Shown one piece after another: positions 48,746 through 58,100 of a stretch of 64,000 nucleotides of DNA (position 1 is its first letter; each line of letters begins with the position of its first letter). The notes under the pieces are model-generated. The model did not search any database, was not told where the DNA came from, and was given only the letters and a program-made list of their open reading frames with translations. The translations under genes were made by a program, and so were the position numbers. This DNA is from Chitinophaga deserti (GTDB taxonomy: Bacteria > Bacteroidota > Bacteroidia > Chitinophagales > Chitinophagaceae), in assembly GCF_003149455.1 (NCBI RefSeq), contig NZ_QFFK01000010.1:62001-126000 (forward strand). Direction: 5' to 3'.

Positions 48746-50767
48746 ATGGATTATAAGACCCCAGGCGTATTTGTCGAAGAGCTTTCGCTGATACCGCCTT
48801 CCGTAGCAGCCGTGGCAACAGCCATCCCCGCCTTCATCGGCCATACGGCGCTAACAACAGATCCGGGAGGGAAAACGCTTCTCAACCGCCCTGTCCGCAT
48901 CACATCGATGCTGGAATACACTTCCCTCTATGGTGGTGCCTATACACCTGCCACCGTAACCGTGAAGCTGGACGCGCAGAATAACATCACTGACGTTACG
49001 CCGGTGAGCGGGCGTAAGTTCTTCCTGTTCGATGCGCTGCAGCATTTCTTCGACAACGGTGGCGGACCCTGCTACATAGTTTCTGTAGGTAATTACACGA
49101 CAGATGTAACGTTGGGTAATGCTACCACAGGACTCCTCGGCGGCCTCACTGCCGTGTCTAAAGAAGACGAGCCTACCATCATCTGCGCGCCGGATACCTG
49201 TGCGCTGAAAGAAGGCGATGGAACACCCGACTTCGTAAACAGTGGCAACTTCCACAAAGCAGCCATTGCCCAATGCGCAAAACTGCAGGACCGCTTTGCC
49301 GTGCTTGATATCCCCGGCGGACAGCTTGGGCTTGCCCATGCAGAAAACCCTATCGGTAATTTCCGGACGCAGGTGGGCAACCAGGAGCTGAAATATGCAG
49401 CGGCGTATTATCCCTGGCTGCAATCATCCTACCCCCAAAATCTACGCTTTACCCAGCTCGCCTTCATCGACCAGGCCAATGCGGCTATCCCCGACGGTAC
49501 TATCAACAATATTGTGCCGGCAGACAGTGCATTGGTAACCGGCCTGCGCGACAGGCTGCTGGAAGAAGCAAGGGTGTTCAGTAAAATACCATCCCCGGTA
49601 CTTAACCGCAGCAACTATAACCCCATCAGCGCGCATTTTGAAACATTGCGCATGGGTGTAATGACGGCTATTAATGTAGCCAATGCCCGTACGGCATTTG
49701 CTCCGCTGATGACCTTTGTGCGCAACGTTGCCCTTTCCATGCGCAAGCTGGAAATGGATGCCGGGAATACTCCCGCTATGATCCATGTGCTGAATACACT
49801 GAAAGCCAATACGGATCTGCGGTTGCAACTCATTGCACTTATCGCGTTCGAAAAAAATGGCGCCATATTGTCCTCACATCCCGCTCCGCCGCGTACCGAT
49901 GCGATGGTGAATACGGATTACACCGACCTCAATGCAACAGACTGGATTGCGGGTGCCACACTGGCTTCCATTCAGCCTGAACTCAATCCTTATACCGGTG
50001 CTACGCCGCTGGCTACCGTTCAGAACGTTGCCAATTCCGTGACGCTGAGCAAGGCGTTCGAGAAAGTGGCGGATGCATTTATGGCTGTATTGCAGGATGC
50101 TATTAACCGTACCGATAATGCAGAGCTGCTTCTTTTTACCCGGCATCCGTTCTTCAAAGGCGTGGTGGAAAGGGTGAAGTTTGAAATGAGCCTCCTGCCT
50201 CCGTCGGGTGCCGTGGCGGGTATTTATGCCGCTACAGACCGCACCCGTGGCGTATGGAAAGCACCTGCCAATATGAGCCTCCGTAGTGTGGTGGCTCCGG
50301 CAGTGAAGCTGAACGATCAGGAGCAGAGTGGGCTGAACGTGAATGAAAATGGTAAGAGCGTAAACGCTATCCGGGCATTTACCGGGAAAGGCATCCTTGT
50401 ATGGGGTGCGCGTACGCTGGCCGGTAATGATAACGAATGGCGCTATGTGAACGTCCGCCGCTTTTTCACTTTCGTGGAAGAGTCAACAAAGAAAGCATCG
50501 GAGCCTTTCGTATTTGAAAACAACGATGCCAATACCTGGGTACGCATCCGTGCCATGCTCGAAAACTTCCTGACGCTGCAATGGCGGCAGGGCGCGCTGG
50601 CAGGGGCTACCACCAAGCAGGCGTTTTATGTGAAAGTAGGCCTCGGAGAAACAATGACTGCGCAGGACATACTGGAAGGCCGGCTGATCGTGGAGATCGG
50701 TATGGCAGCAGTACGGCCCGCGGAATTTATTGTGCTCCGTTTCAGCCACAAAATGCAGGAATCCTGA
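48746..50767 (+). CDS. Contractile sheath protein 2 with an enlarged middle domain
   Basis: This 673-residue sheath paralogue starts MDYKTPGVFVEELSLIPPSV and ends with the same core as sheath 1 (VNAIRAFTGKGILVWGARTL, MTAQDILEGRLIVEIGMAAV, LRFSHKMQES). Between YYPWLQSSY (about residue 220) and GVWKAPANMSLR (about residue 505) it has roughly 190 more residues than sheath 1. This insert is helix-rich, with SAHFETLRMGVMTAINVANA, FVRNVALSMRKLEMDAG and FEKVADAFMAVLQDAINR, and would project from the particle surface. Afp and PVC particles also use more than one sheath, the larger ones in layers near the baseplate. The ATG at 48746 is preferred to a TTG two codons earlier. Confidence 0.94.
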   Translation: MDYKTPGVFVEELSLIPPSVAAVATAIPAFIGHTALTTDPGGKTLLNRPVRITSMLEYTSLYGGAYTPATVTVKLDAQNNITDVTPVSGRKFFLFDALQHFFDNGGGPCYIVSVGNYTTDVTLGNATTGLLGGLTAVSKEDEPTIICAPDTCALKEGDGTPDFVNSGNFHKAAIAQCAKLQDRFAVLDIPGGQLGLAHAENPIGNFRTQVGNQELKYAAAYYPWLQSSYPQNLRFTQLAFIDQANAAIPDGTINNIVPADSALVTGLRDRLLEEARVFSKIPSPVLNRSNYNPISAHFETLRMGVMTAINVANARTAFAPLMTFVRNVALSMRKLEMDAGNTPAMIHVLNTLKANTDLRLQLIALIAFEKNGAILSSHPAPPRTDAMVNTDYTDLNATDWIAGATLASIQPELNPYTGATPLATVQNVANSVTLSKAFEKVADAFMAVLQDAINRTDNAELLLFTRHPFFKGVVERVKFEMSLLPPSGAVAGIYAATDRTRGVWKAPANMSLRSVVAPAVKLNDQEQSGLNVNENGKSVNAIRAFTGKGILVWGARTLAGNDNEWRYVNVRRFFTFVEESTKKASEPFVFENNDANTWVRIRAMLENFLTLQWRQGALAGATTKQAFYVKVGLGETMTAQDILEGRLIVEIGMAAVRPAEFIVLRFSHKMQES

Positions 50768-50797
50768 TTTACTCATCCATCCATAAAAAACTGAGTT

Positions 50798-51229
50798 ATG
50801 GCGAATTATCCGCTTCCCAAGTTCCACTTCCAGGTTGAATGGGGTGGGGCCAACATCGGGTTTACCGAAGTATCCGGCCTTGATGTTCAGATCGACCCGA
50901 TCGAGTACCGCGATGGTGCCAGCCCGGAATACGTGAAAACGAAAATGCCCGGCATGATCAAGTACAGTAACATCACCATGAAACGTGGCACTTTCAAGGG
51001 CGACAATGAATTCTACAACTGGTGGAACACCGTGGCACTCAATACCATCGAACGCCGCAACGTTACTATCAGCCTGCTGAATGAAAACCACGAGCCGGTG
51101 GTGGTATGGAAGGTAAAGAACGCCTGGCCTATCAAGGTACAGAGCTCCGACCTTAAATCGGACGGTAATGAAGTAGCCATCGAATCTATCGAGCTGGCGC
51201 ACGAAGGTCTGGTGATCCAAAACGAATAG
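50798..51229 (+). CDS. Inner tube protein 1 (Afp1/Hcp-like)
   Basis: This 143-residue tail-tube subunit should form the main stack of hexameric rings inside the sheath. Family features are YPLPKFHFQVEWGGANIGFTEVSGLDVQ at the start, IEYRDGASPEYVKTKMPGM, then the ITMKRGTFKGDNEFYNWWN block and VTISLLNENHEPVVVWKVKNAWP, and the end NEVAIESIELAHEGL. The fold is shared with T4 gp19, Hcp and Afp1. It lies 30 bases after sheath 2 and 3 bases before the second tube gene. Confidence 0.94.
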   Translation: MANYPLPKFHFQVEWGGANIGFTEVSGLDVQIDPIEYRDGASPEYVKTKMPGMIKYSNITMKRGTFKGDNEFYNWWNTVALNTIERRNVTISLLNENHEPVVVWKVKNAWPIKVQSSDLKSDGNEVAIESIELAHEGLVIQNE

Positions 51230-51232
51230 CAT

Positions 51233-51745
51233 ATGTCTGCCTTTGACACCCCACAGGTCGGTTTTCATTTTCTCGTCCTTTTCGAGATCCTCCCGCAGTT
51301 TCCGCAAGACGTACGTTTCCAGGAAGTGTCGGGGCTCACGGTGGACATGGAAATGGAAACCGTAGCCGAAGGCGGCGAGCACCGCTTCGTGCACAACCTG
51401 CCCGTTCGCTCCAAATATGGTGATGTTACATTGAAACGGGGTAAGTTCCTCGGCTCAGGTGTGCTTCACTGGGCGCGGCAGGCTCTCGACGAATTCAGGT
51501 TCAAGCCCAGCAACGTCCTGATCTCCCTGATGAACGCAGATCATGTACCCCTGTATAACTGGTACCTCATCAACGCCATCCCCAAGAAACTCGAAGTAAG
51601 CGGCTTCAATGCCGGCAACAACGAGATAGTGGTGGAAACGCTGGTGCTCTCTTACCAGTATTTCAAGTACTACGATCCCATCAGCGTAGGGCTGGATCTT
51701 GCAGCTGGATTATCTGCATCCGTCGACATCAACATCGGCCTCTAA
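51233..51745 (+). CDS. Inner tube protein 2 (Afp5-like tube initiator)
   Basis: This 170-residue tube paralogue has the same core as tube 1: VGFHFLVLFEILPQFPQDVRFQEVSGL, then VTLKRGKFLGSGVLHWARQAL and VLISLMNADHVPLYNWYLINAIP, with NEIVVETLVLSYQYF in place of the tube 1 end. A C-terminal extension (about 25 residues, ending SVDINIGL) is not in tube 1. In Afp and PVC the longer minor tube protein (Afp5) sits between the hub and the main tube; position and size fit that role. Confidence 0.9.
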   Translation: MSAFDTPQVGFHFLVLFEILPQFPQDVRFQEVSGLTVDMEMETVAEGGEHRFVHNLPVRSKYGDVTLKRGKFLGSGVLHWARQALDEFRFKPSNVLISLMNADHVPLYNWYLINAIPKKLEVSGFNAGNNEIVVETLVLSYQYFKYYDPISVGLDLAAGLSASVDINIGL

Positions 51746-51757
51746 AAACATTCGTGT

Positions 51758-51940
51758 ATGCCCATAGAAATCAGAGAGCTTGTGATCCGCGCCAGGGTGG
51801 AAGAACCCGCTTCCGGCCAGTCCGGCGGCTCAGGACCTTCCGGCGGAAGCGCACCACAGCAGCAGACAGACATACAGCAGATCGTAGCGATCTGTACCGA
51901 AGAGGTCATGAAATTATTGAAGAAACAAAAAGACCGTTAA
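51758..51940 (+). CDS. DUF5908 small protein of the injection-system operon
   Basis: This 60-residue protein matches the small DUF5908 family by its opening MPIEIRELVIRARVEEP and by its position between tube and LysM genes. A Gly/Ser/Pro linker follows (SGQSGGSGPSGGSAPQQQ) and then one helix (DIQQIVAICTEEVMKLLKKQKD). The two halves joined by a flexible linker suggest that it bridges two partners, or works as an assembly chaperone; its role is not established. It lies one base before the LysM gene's ATG and 12 bases after tube 2. Confidence 0.8.
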   Translation: MPIEIRELVIRARVEEPASGQSGGSGPSGGSAPQQQTDIQQIVAICTEEVMKLLKKQKDR

Positions 51941-51941
51941 C

Positions 51942-52718
51942 ATGCTGGAATCTGTATTTGGCGGCGGTAAGCTGGAAAAAATGAGTATCCGCGCGTATAA
52001 GCCCACGGCCAACGCGAAGGATAAGCCCGTACTCAGCGACGCCGAAGGAGATAAATACATGGTGCAGGTAAACCCGGATAATTACGCCATCAACTACCGC
52101 GTCAATTACAACCGCAGGCCTGCCCCGGGAAACTCCGGCTCCGTTGCCAGGTATACCCATACCTCTCCTCCCGGACTGGAATTCACTTTCCTCTTCGATG
52201 GTACAGGCGTGGTACCGAAACCGGCCGGTCCGCTCGACAATGTGCCTATTGCCGGCGCCATTGCAGATCTTATCGCCGGTGGCGATGAATATGATGTGAT
52301 GACGGAGCTGCAGAAGTTCGCCAAAGTGGTGTACCTCTTCGAAGGAAAGGAACACCGTCCGCGGCGGGTGCAGCTGAACTGGGGTAAGCTCGTGTTTACG
52401 GGGGTGCTCAGTACACTGGCCATCACCTACAAACTCTTTAAGCCCGACGGTACGCCCCTGCGCGCCGAAGCAAGGGCCGGTTTTGAAGGATCGATAGAGG
52501 ATATGCTGCGTGAAAAGGTGGAAAACAAAAGCTCTCCCGACCTCACGCACGTACGCCAGGTAATTGCCGGAGATAATATCCAGCTTATGTGCCAGGATAT
52601 TTATGGCACACCCAATCCATACATTGAAGTGGCAAGGGCGAATAAGATGTACAATTTCCGTAAGCTGAAAGACGGTTCTTCCATCTTCTTCCCGCCTGTT
52701 AAAAAGCAACCCAAATGA
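51942..52718 (+). CDS. LysM-containing baseplate hub/tube-attachment protein (Afp7-like)
   Basis: This 258-residue protein corresponds to Afp7/Pvc7 and to T4 gp53-like factors that join the hub to the tube. The N-terminal two thirds hold the conserved YMVQVNPDNYAINYRVNYN, LEFTFLFDGTGVVP, and RRVQLNWGKLVFTGVLSTLAITYKLF (a tail-assembly-like beta domain). The C-terminus is a LysM-type module (HVRQVIAGDNIQLMCQDIYG, then YIEVARANKMYNFRKLKDG with a terminal FFPP). LysM modules in such systems stick the subunit to neighbours and need not bind peptidoglycan. Its last four bases overlap the spike gene start (ATGA). Confidence 0.9.
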   Translation: MLESVFGGGKLEKMSIRAYKPTANAKDKPVLSDAEGDKYMVQVNPDNYAINYRVNYNRRPAPGNSGSVARYTHTSPPGLEFTFLFDGTGVVPKPAGPLDNVPIAGAIADLIAGGDEYDVMTELQKFAKVVYLFEGKEHRPRRVQLNWGKLVFTGVLSTLAITYKLFKPDGTPLRAEARAGFEGSIEDMLREKVENKSSPDLTHVRQVIAGDNIQLMCQDIYGTPNPYIEVARANKMYNFRKLKDGSSIFFPPVKKQPK

Positions 52719-54451
52719 GCGACGAGGAATTACTGCCGATAGAACAGGAAACAAGCCTGGTTACATTCACCGTAAAAGTGAATGACGAGCCGGTGACCGG
52801 AGAGATACCCATCATCTCCGTAACCGTGTGGAACGAGGCTAACCGTATTGCCGGCGCAACCCTCCTCATTTCTGATGGCGATGTAGCCCTTGCAGACTGG
52901 CCGGTGAGTGCCGGAGAGCTCTTCCTCCCCGGTAACGAAATCGAGATCATGGCAGGGTATCACAGCCAGGAAGAAACCATTTTCAAAGGCATCGTAACCG
53001 CTCACTCCCTGAAGCTCAGGCAGCATGTGTCGGAACTACAGGTGGAATGCCGCCATAAAAGCTCGCTGCTGGCCATTGGCAGAAAGAGCGCTTTGTTTAA
53101 AGATCAGAAAGACAGTGAAATTGCCGCCACCATTCTGGATGCGGAAGAGCTGACAGGAGCCGTAGAGGAAACACCCGTGGCGCATGCCGAAATGGTGCAG
53201 TACAATGCCACCGACTGGGACTTCCTCATTACAAGGCTCGATGCTATCGGCTTTGTAGCCGTAGCCAACGAAGACAAGATCGATATTTTCAAACCTGCCG
53301 TGGAAACAGAAGGCGTTGCCATCCTGCGGTTCGGAACCAACCTCCTCGAATTCGACGGGGAGATAGATGGCAGCCTTCAATACGGCAGCATAAAAGCACA
53401 AAGCTGGGACCCTGCATCGCAGGCACTGCTGGAAGCAGAATCGTCCGAACCGGAATGGACAACACCCGGTGATCTGGCAGCTGCCGAAATGGGCGTACCG
53501 CTCTATACGCTGATACAGCCCGCAGGATTGAAAGAAGAAGAAGTGCAGCAATGGGCAGATGCGGCAGCCCTTCGCAGCCGGATGGCTTTCCTCTGCGGAA
53601 GGGCACAGGTGCAGGGTTTTTCGCAAGCTGTTCCCGGTATTACCGTAGCTCTGGAAGGGCTGGGTACCCGTATGAACGGTATGGCATGGGTAAGCGGTGT
53701 GCGGCACGATATAAGTGCCGGTAACTGGACGGTAGATCTGCAACTGGGTATGTCTCCCGAAAAACACACCGACCGGTTTCCCGTACAGGCCAAAGCCGCA
53801 GGCGCAATGCTTCCCGGGATCAACGGGTTGCACACTGCCATCGTGAAGGCGCTGGAAGGAGATCCGGATGGAGAAGGGCGCATCCTCTTACAGATACCAT
53901 CAGTAGATACGGGAGACGATGGGGTATGGGCACGCGTATGTACCCTCGATGCAGGCGGCAGCCGCGGCAGTTACTTCCTCCCGGAAGTGGAAGATGAAGT
54001 GCTGGTGGGTTTTCTCGACGATGATCCCCGGTACCCCGTGGTGCTCGGAGGCCTTCACAGCAGTGCTAAAGCCGCACCGCTGGAAGCTAAAGACGATAAT
54101 CATGAAAAAGGATTCTTTACCCGCAGTGGTATGCGCATCCTTTTCAACGACGATAAAAAAACGCTCGTCATCGATACGCCCGGCGGCAATATGCTGACGC
54201 TTGACGAAGATGCAAAAGAGCTGACGATCAAAGATCAGAACGATAATAAGATAGTGCTCTCGGCCGATGGGATCACGATTGAAAGCGCGAAAGACATTGT
54301 GATGAAGGCCTCCGGCAGCATCAAGGTGGAAAGTTCCACCGGGCTGGAAGCCAAGGCGGGCACGCAGTTTAAGGCGGAAGGCTCGGCGGGTATGGAGATC
54401 AGCTCCAGCGCTAATACCGTGATCAAAGGTGCGATGGTACAGATAAACTGA
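52715..54451 (+). CDS. VgrG-like central spike protein (Afp8-like)
   Basis: This 578-residue protein should form the trimeric hub and needle. The gp27-like part comes first (about residues 1-350; IEIMAGYHSQEETIFKGIV and YNATDWDFLITRLDAIGF are typical). The gp5-like OB domain follows at about 370-440 (GPxGEGRILLQIPSVDTGDDGVWARV-like segment, then YFLPEVEDEVLVGFLDDDPRYPVVLGGLH). The rest is the triple-helix beta spike with repeats such as DITIESAKDIVMKASG-like strands and SSANTVIKGAMVQIN at the end. There is no C-terminal effector extension. The start overlaps the LysM gene by four bases, and the PAAR tip gene follows after six bases. Confidence 0.94.
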   Translation: MSDEELLPIEQETSLVTFTVKVNDEPVTGEIPIISVTVWNEANRIAGATLLISDGDVALADWPVSAGELFLPGNEIEIMAGYHSQEETIFKGIVTAHSLKLRQHVSELQVECRHKSSLLAIGRKSALFKDQKDSEIAATILDAEELTGAVEETPVAHAEMVQYNATDWDFLITRLDAIGFVAVANEDKIDIFKPAVETEGVAILRFGTNLLEFDGEIDGSLQYGSIKAQSWDPASQALLEAESSEPEWTTPGDLAAAEMGVPLYTLIQPAGLKEEEVQQWADAAALRSRMAFLCGRAQVQGFSQAVPGITVALEGLGTRMNGMAWVSGVRHDISAGNWTVDLQLGMSPEKHTDRFPVQAKAAGAMLPGINGLHTAIVKALEGDPDGEGRILLQIPSVDTGDDGVWARVCTLDAGGSRGSYFLPEVEDEVLVGFLDDDPRYPVVLGGLHSSAKAAPLEAKDDNHEKGFFTRSGMRILFNDDKKTLVIDTPGGNMLTLDEDAKELTIKDQNDNKIVLSADGITIESAKDIVMKASGSIKVESSTGLEAKAGTQFKAEGSAGMEISSSANTVIKGAMVQIN

Positions 54452-54457
54452 TAAGAT

Positions 54458-54748
54458 ATGACAATGGCTGCAAGAGTGGGCGACATGCATGTTTGCCCGA
54501 TGGTGACCGGAACAGTGCCCCATGTGGGCGGTCCGGCCCTGCCGCCCGGAGGCGCTACCGTCATGATAGGCGGGATGCCCGCCCTGCGTGTGGGCGATAT
54601 GTGTACATGCACCGGTCCGCCGGATGCTGTTGTGAAAGGCTCCGGCACCGTCATGATCGGCGGGATGCCTGCAGCGAGGATGGGAGACAGTACGGCGCAC
54701 GGGGGAAGTATCATCATCGGTTGCCCCACTGTAATGATCGGTGGTTAA
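54458..54748 (+). CDS. PAAR-repeat spike tip protein
   Basis: This 96-residue protein caps the spike as a sharp cone. Repeats of the PAAR motif are plain: VMIGGMPALRVGD, VMIGGMPAARMGD and a final PTVMIGG. The metal-binding residues expected at the tip are present (His and Cys in DMHVCPM, Cys in DMCTCTG and His in TAHGG). There is no extra domain, so it is a plain tip without a fused toxin. It lies six bases after the VgrG-like gene and 20 before the gp25-like gene. Confidence 0.95.
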   Translation: MTMAARVGDMHVCPMVTGTVPHVGGPALPPGGATVMIGGMPALRVGDMCTCTGPPDAVVKGSGTVMIGGMPAARMGDSTAHGGSIIIGCPTVMIGG

Positions 54749-54768
54749 CGTTTAAAAAAAGAGTTGTT

Positions 54769-55170
54769 ATGCCCCAGGAAAATGCATTTCTCGGAAGAGG
54801 CTGGAGCTTCCCGCCCACCTTTTCCAAACTCGACAAATCAGTCGTAATGCTGGATGCCGAAGCCGACATCCAGAGCTGTATAGCCCTTGTATTGTCTACC
54901 GAACTTGGTGAGCGCGTCATGCAGCCATCGTTTGGCTGGAAAAGGGACCGCTGGATTTTTGAATCCCTCGGTACCACTACCGCCACCGCCATTCAGGCAG
55001 AAATAGAAACGGCCCTGATAGTTTATGAACCGCGTATTAAACTGAACCAGGTAATGCTGCAGCAGGATCCCGCTGAGGCCGGAAAGGTAAGTATACTGGT
55101 AGATTACACCATTCGCAGCACCAACGCACGCCACAACCTTGTTTACCCCTTCTATCTAACCGAAAAATAA
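54769..55170 (+). CDS. gp25-like baseplate wedge protein (Afp9-like)
   Basis: This 133-residue protein is the wedge component common to T4 (gp25), T6SS (TssE) and eCIS (Afp9). The core is VMLDAEADIQSCIALVLSTELGERVMQPSFGW, followed by the conserved Arg-containing end of this block, then ALIVYEPRIKLNQVML and VDYTIRSTNARHNLVYPFYL. It nucleates sheath assembly by contacting the first sheath ring. It starts at the ATG at 54769, 20 bases after the PAAR gene, and ends one base before the next gene. Confidence 0.93.
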   Translation: MPQENAFLGRGWSFPPTFSKLDKSVVMLDAEADIQSCIALVLSTELGERVMQPSFGWKRDRWIFESLGTTTATAIQAEIETALIVYEPRIKLNQVMLQQDPAEAGKVSILVDYTIRSTNARHNLVYPFYLTEK

Positions 55171-55171
55171 C

Positions 55172-58100
55172 ATGAGCGCTTCCGGACATATCTTGCAATA
55201 CCTGCTGTCGGCCGATGGACTGAACCAGTCCAGCCGTTCCCAGCCCGCGCTTGACCCGGCTGCGCTTCCGCTCGACGGCCGTAGCCTGAGTGATCTTGCC
55301 GCCTTCGTCCATAAACTGGCCGCGCAGGTAAGGTATTACGATACACAGCGCAACCCGCAGGGCGACTGGCAGGCTTTCTTCGAACAGATTGCCGGCGCCA
55401 GTGAATCTCAGCTGCAGGCCATGCTGGCCGGAAACGGTAACCTCACGCCCCATCTGGCATTACTGATGGCGTACTTTAAAACGTTCTCCATCGTTCGCGA
55501 CGATATCAATCAGCTCACGAAGAAAAGGCTGGACTATTACTACGAAGAAGTACTGCGCCTGCGCCGGACCACTGCTCAGCCTGATAAAGTACACGTACTC
55601 TTCGAACCATCCAAATTCGCGAAGCCACTGCTGTTGAAAGCAGGTACAGAACTCGACGGAGGAAAGGCGGCCAACGGTAAGCCCCTTCACTACGCCATCG
55701 ACAGTGATATTGTGGTGACCCAGGCGAAAATTGCAGGGCTGCGTAACTCTTTCCGGGATCATAACACCGGCGGCAAAAGCATCCTTTTCAAATCCGCAGA
55801 TGCCACTGCCGTGCGCATTGGTACCCGCACCGCCTGGCGGCCATTGGGTACGAAGCAACTGCCTATCCCGGAAGACAGTGGCCGGATGGAAGCCGCCACC
55901 ATAGGGTGGGCCATTGCATCTCCCAACCTTTTGCTTTCAGAAGGCCTGCGCACCATAAAGCTGCAGATCCGGATGAAAGCGCCCGTTATCACTACCGAAT
56001 TAGTTATTACCCCCCATCTGAAAATAGGGCTTACTACAGCAAAGGGATGGCTGGAAACTGATTTCGCATACAACGCTACCCTGAAACCCAAGTTACCACA
56101 GCTGCCTGACCAGGATAATGAAGTGACGCTGGAAGTATCTATGAGCCTGCCCGTGGAGCTGCCCGCCATCACGGCTTACAACGAAGGCGTGCACAAAGGA
56201 TCGTTCCCGACAGGATGGCCGGTAATAAAAGTAGGCCTGGAGCCGCAAAGCTTCCTCATTGAAAAGTTGAGCGCGTTTACGCTGGTGGATATAACGGTGG
56301 AAGTAGGCGCGCAGGGCGTAAAAAAGCTTGTGCTGCAGAACGATCAGGCATTGCAGGCTGCAGATAAACCGGTATCGCCGTTTACCAGCCAGCCGCGCAT
56401 CGGATCATCGTTCTACGTAGGGCACGAAGAAGCATTTAGTAAAACGCTGCAATCGCTCCGGCTTACATTGGAGTGGCAGGATCCGCCCCTTGATTTCAAT
56501 GAATATTACGAGAATTACGGAAATAATAATGTGCAGAACGGGGTGTTCCGGGCAGACCTTCACCTGCTGAACAAACGCAACTGGAATTCCCGGCTGCTGA
56601 ATGATGCGTTGTTGTTTGTGGGGAACAATCCTCCATCCCCGGCCACCATCAATGTGATTGAATCCACTTTTAATAATCAGACTGCCGCGCAGCCTTACCT
56701 CCGCAATCCCTCACTAACGCTGGGCGATGGTTTTACCCATGATGTGAATCAGGGTTTCGTGCGCCTTTCGCTTACGACGCCTACAGCTGCAGAGCTGGGT
56801 AACGCTCCGGCAGAAGAGCCCTTCGAGGCATTTGGTCATAAAACTTACCCGGTTGCATATACGAAAACCGTGATCGCGATCAGTAAAACCACCATCGGCG
56901 ATCCGCCAACATTGCCGAAGCCGCCATATACGCCCGTACTGAAAAGCGTGATGATGGATTATACTGCACGCGATACTTTCCGGCCCGATCAGCCTAATGG
57001 CATCGATCAGTTTTTCCTGCAGGATGTATTTGGCCCGGCAGAACCGGTTTCCAACATACCATCTGCCCTGTTGCCGGAGCATCCGGGCGGGGGAGCATTA
57101 TACATCGGACTGGAAGGTGCGGAAGCGCCGCAAACAGTATCGCTCCTTTTTCAGGTGGAAGAAGGCAGCCTCGAAAGTGCAACGCTGCTTCGCAGTACAG
57201 ACCTGCAGTGGAGCTATCTCGCAGGCAGCGTATGGCAGCCGGTAACAGGTACCGATATTTTGGAAGAAAGTACCAATGGCATGCAGCGCCCGGGTATCGT
57301 GCGGCTCAACATCGGCACCGACGCTAGTTTACAGCATAGCCGTATGCCGGGAGGCCTGCGATGGATAAGACTGCATGTAACGGATAATCCGGGAGGCGCG
57401 GCTTCCCTGAAAGAGATATTCACACAGGCTGCCACAGCAACCCTGCTGCTGCCGGAAGGCGGGAGTGAAGGATATGAGGGCCATCTGGCCGCTCCGCTGG
57501 CGGCAGGTACCATCAGCAAACTGCTCAGGAAAATACCTTCGCTGAAGAAAGTAAAGCAACCCTTCGCATCGTTTGAAGGGCAGAGCCAGGAGTCGGATAC
57601 TTCGTTTTACCGCAGGGTGAGCGAAAGGCTGCGGCATAAAAACCGCGCCGTATCTACCGAAGATTTCGAGCGGATGCTGCTGCAATACTTCCCGGGCATT
57701 TATAAAGTGAAATGTATCCCCCATAATACCCGCGACGGCTGGATGCAGCCCGGGCAGGTGCGTATGGTGGTGGTGCCCGACTGGCGTAAACGCCCCACGG
57801 GCGATCCCCTTCAGCCGAAAGCCAACCTGCATCAGCTGCGGGAGATGGGCGAATTCCTCACCGGGGCATATACCTCGCCCTTCGTCAATTTACAGGTCGA
57901 TAACCCTACATATGAAACATTACTGATCGATTGCCGCGTGAGCTTTCACCCGGGTTTTGATCCCGGATATTACGGGCAGGTACTGGAAGAGGATCTGAAG
58001 AGGTTCCTCAGTCCATGGGCGTATGAAGAAGGGCAGGATATCGTATTCGGCGGTAAGCTGCATGCTTCAGAAATACAGTCATTCATCGAAGGCCGTGACT

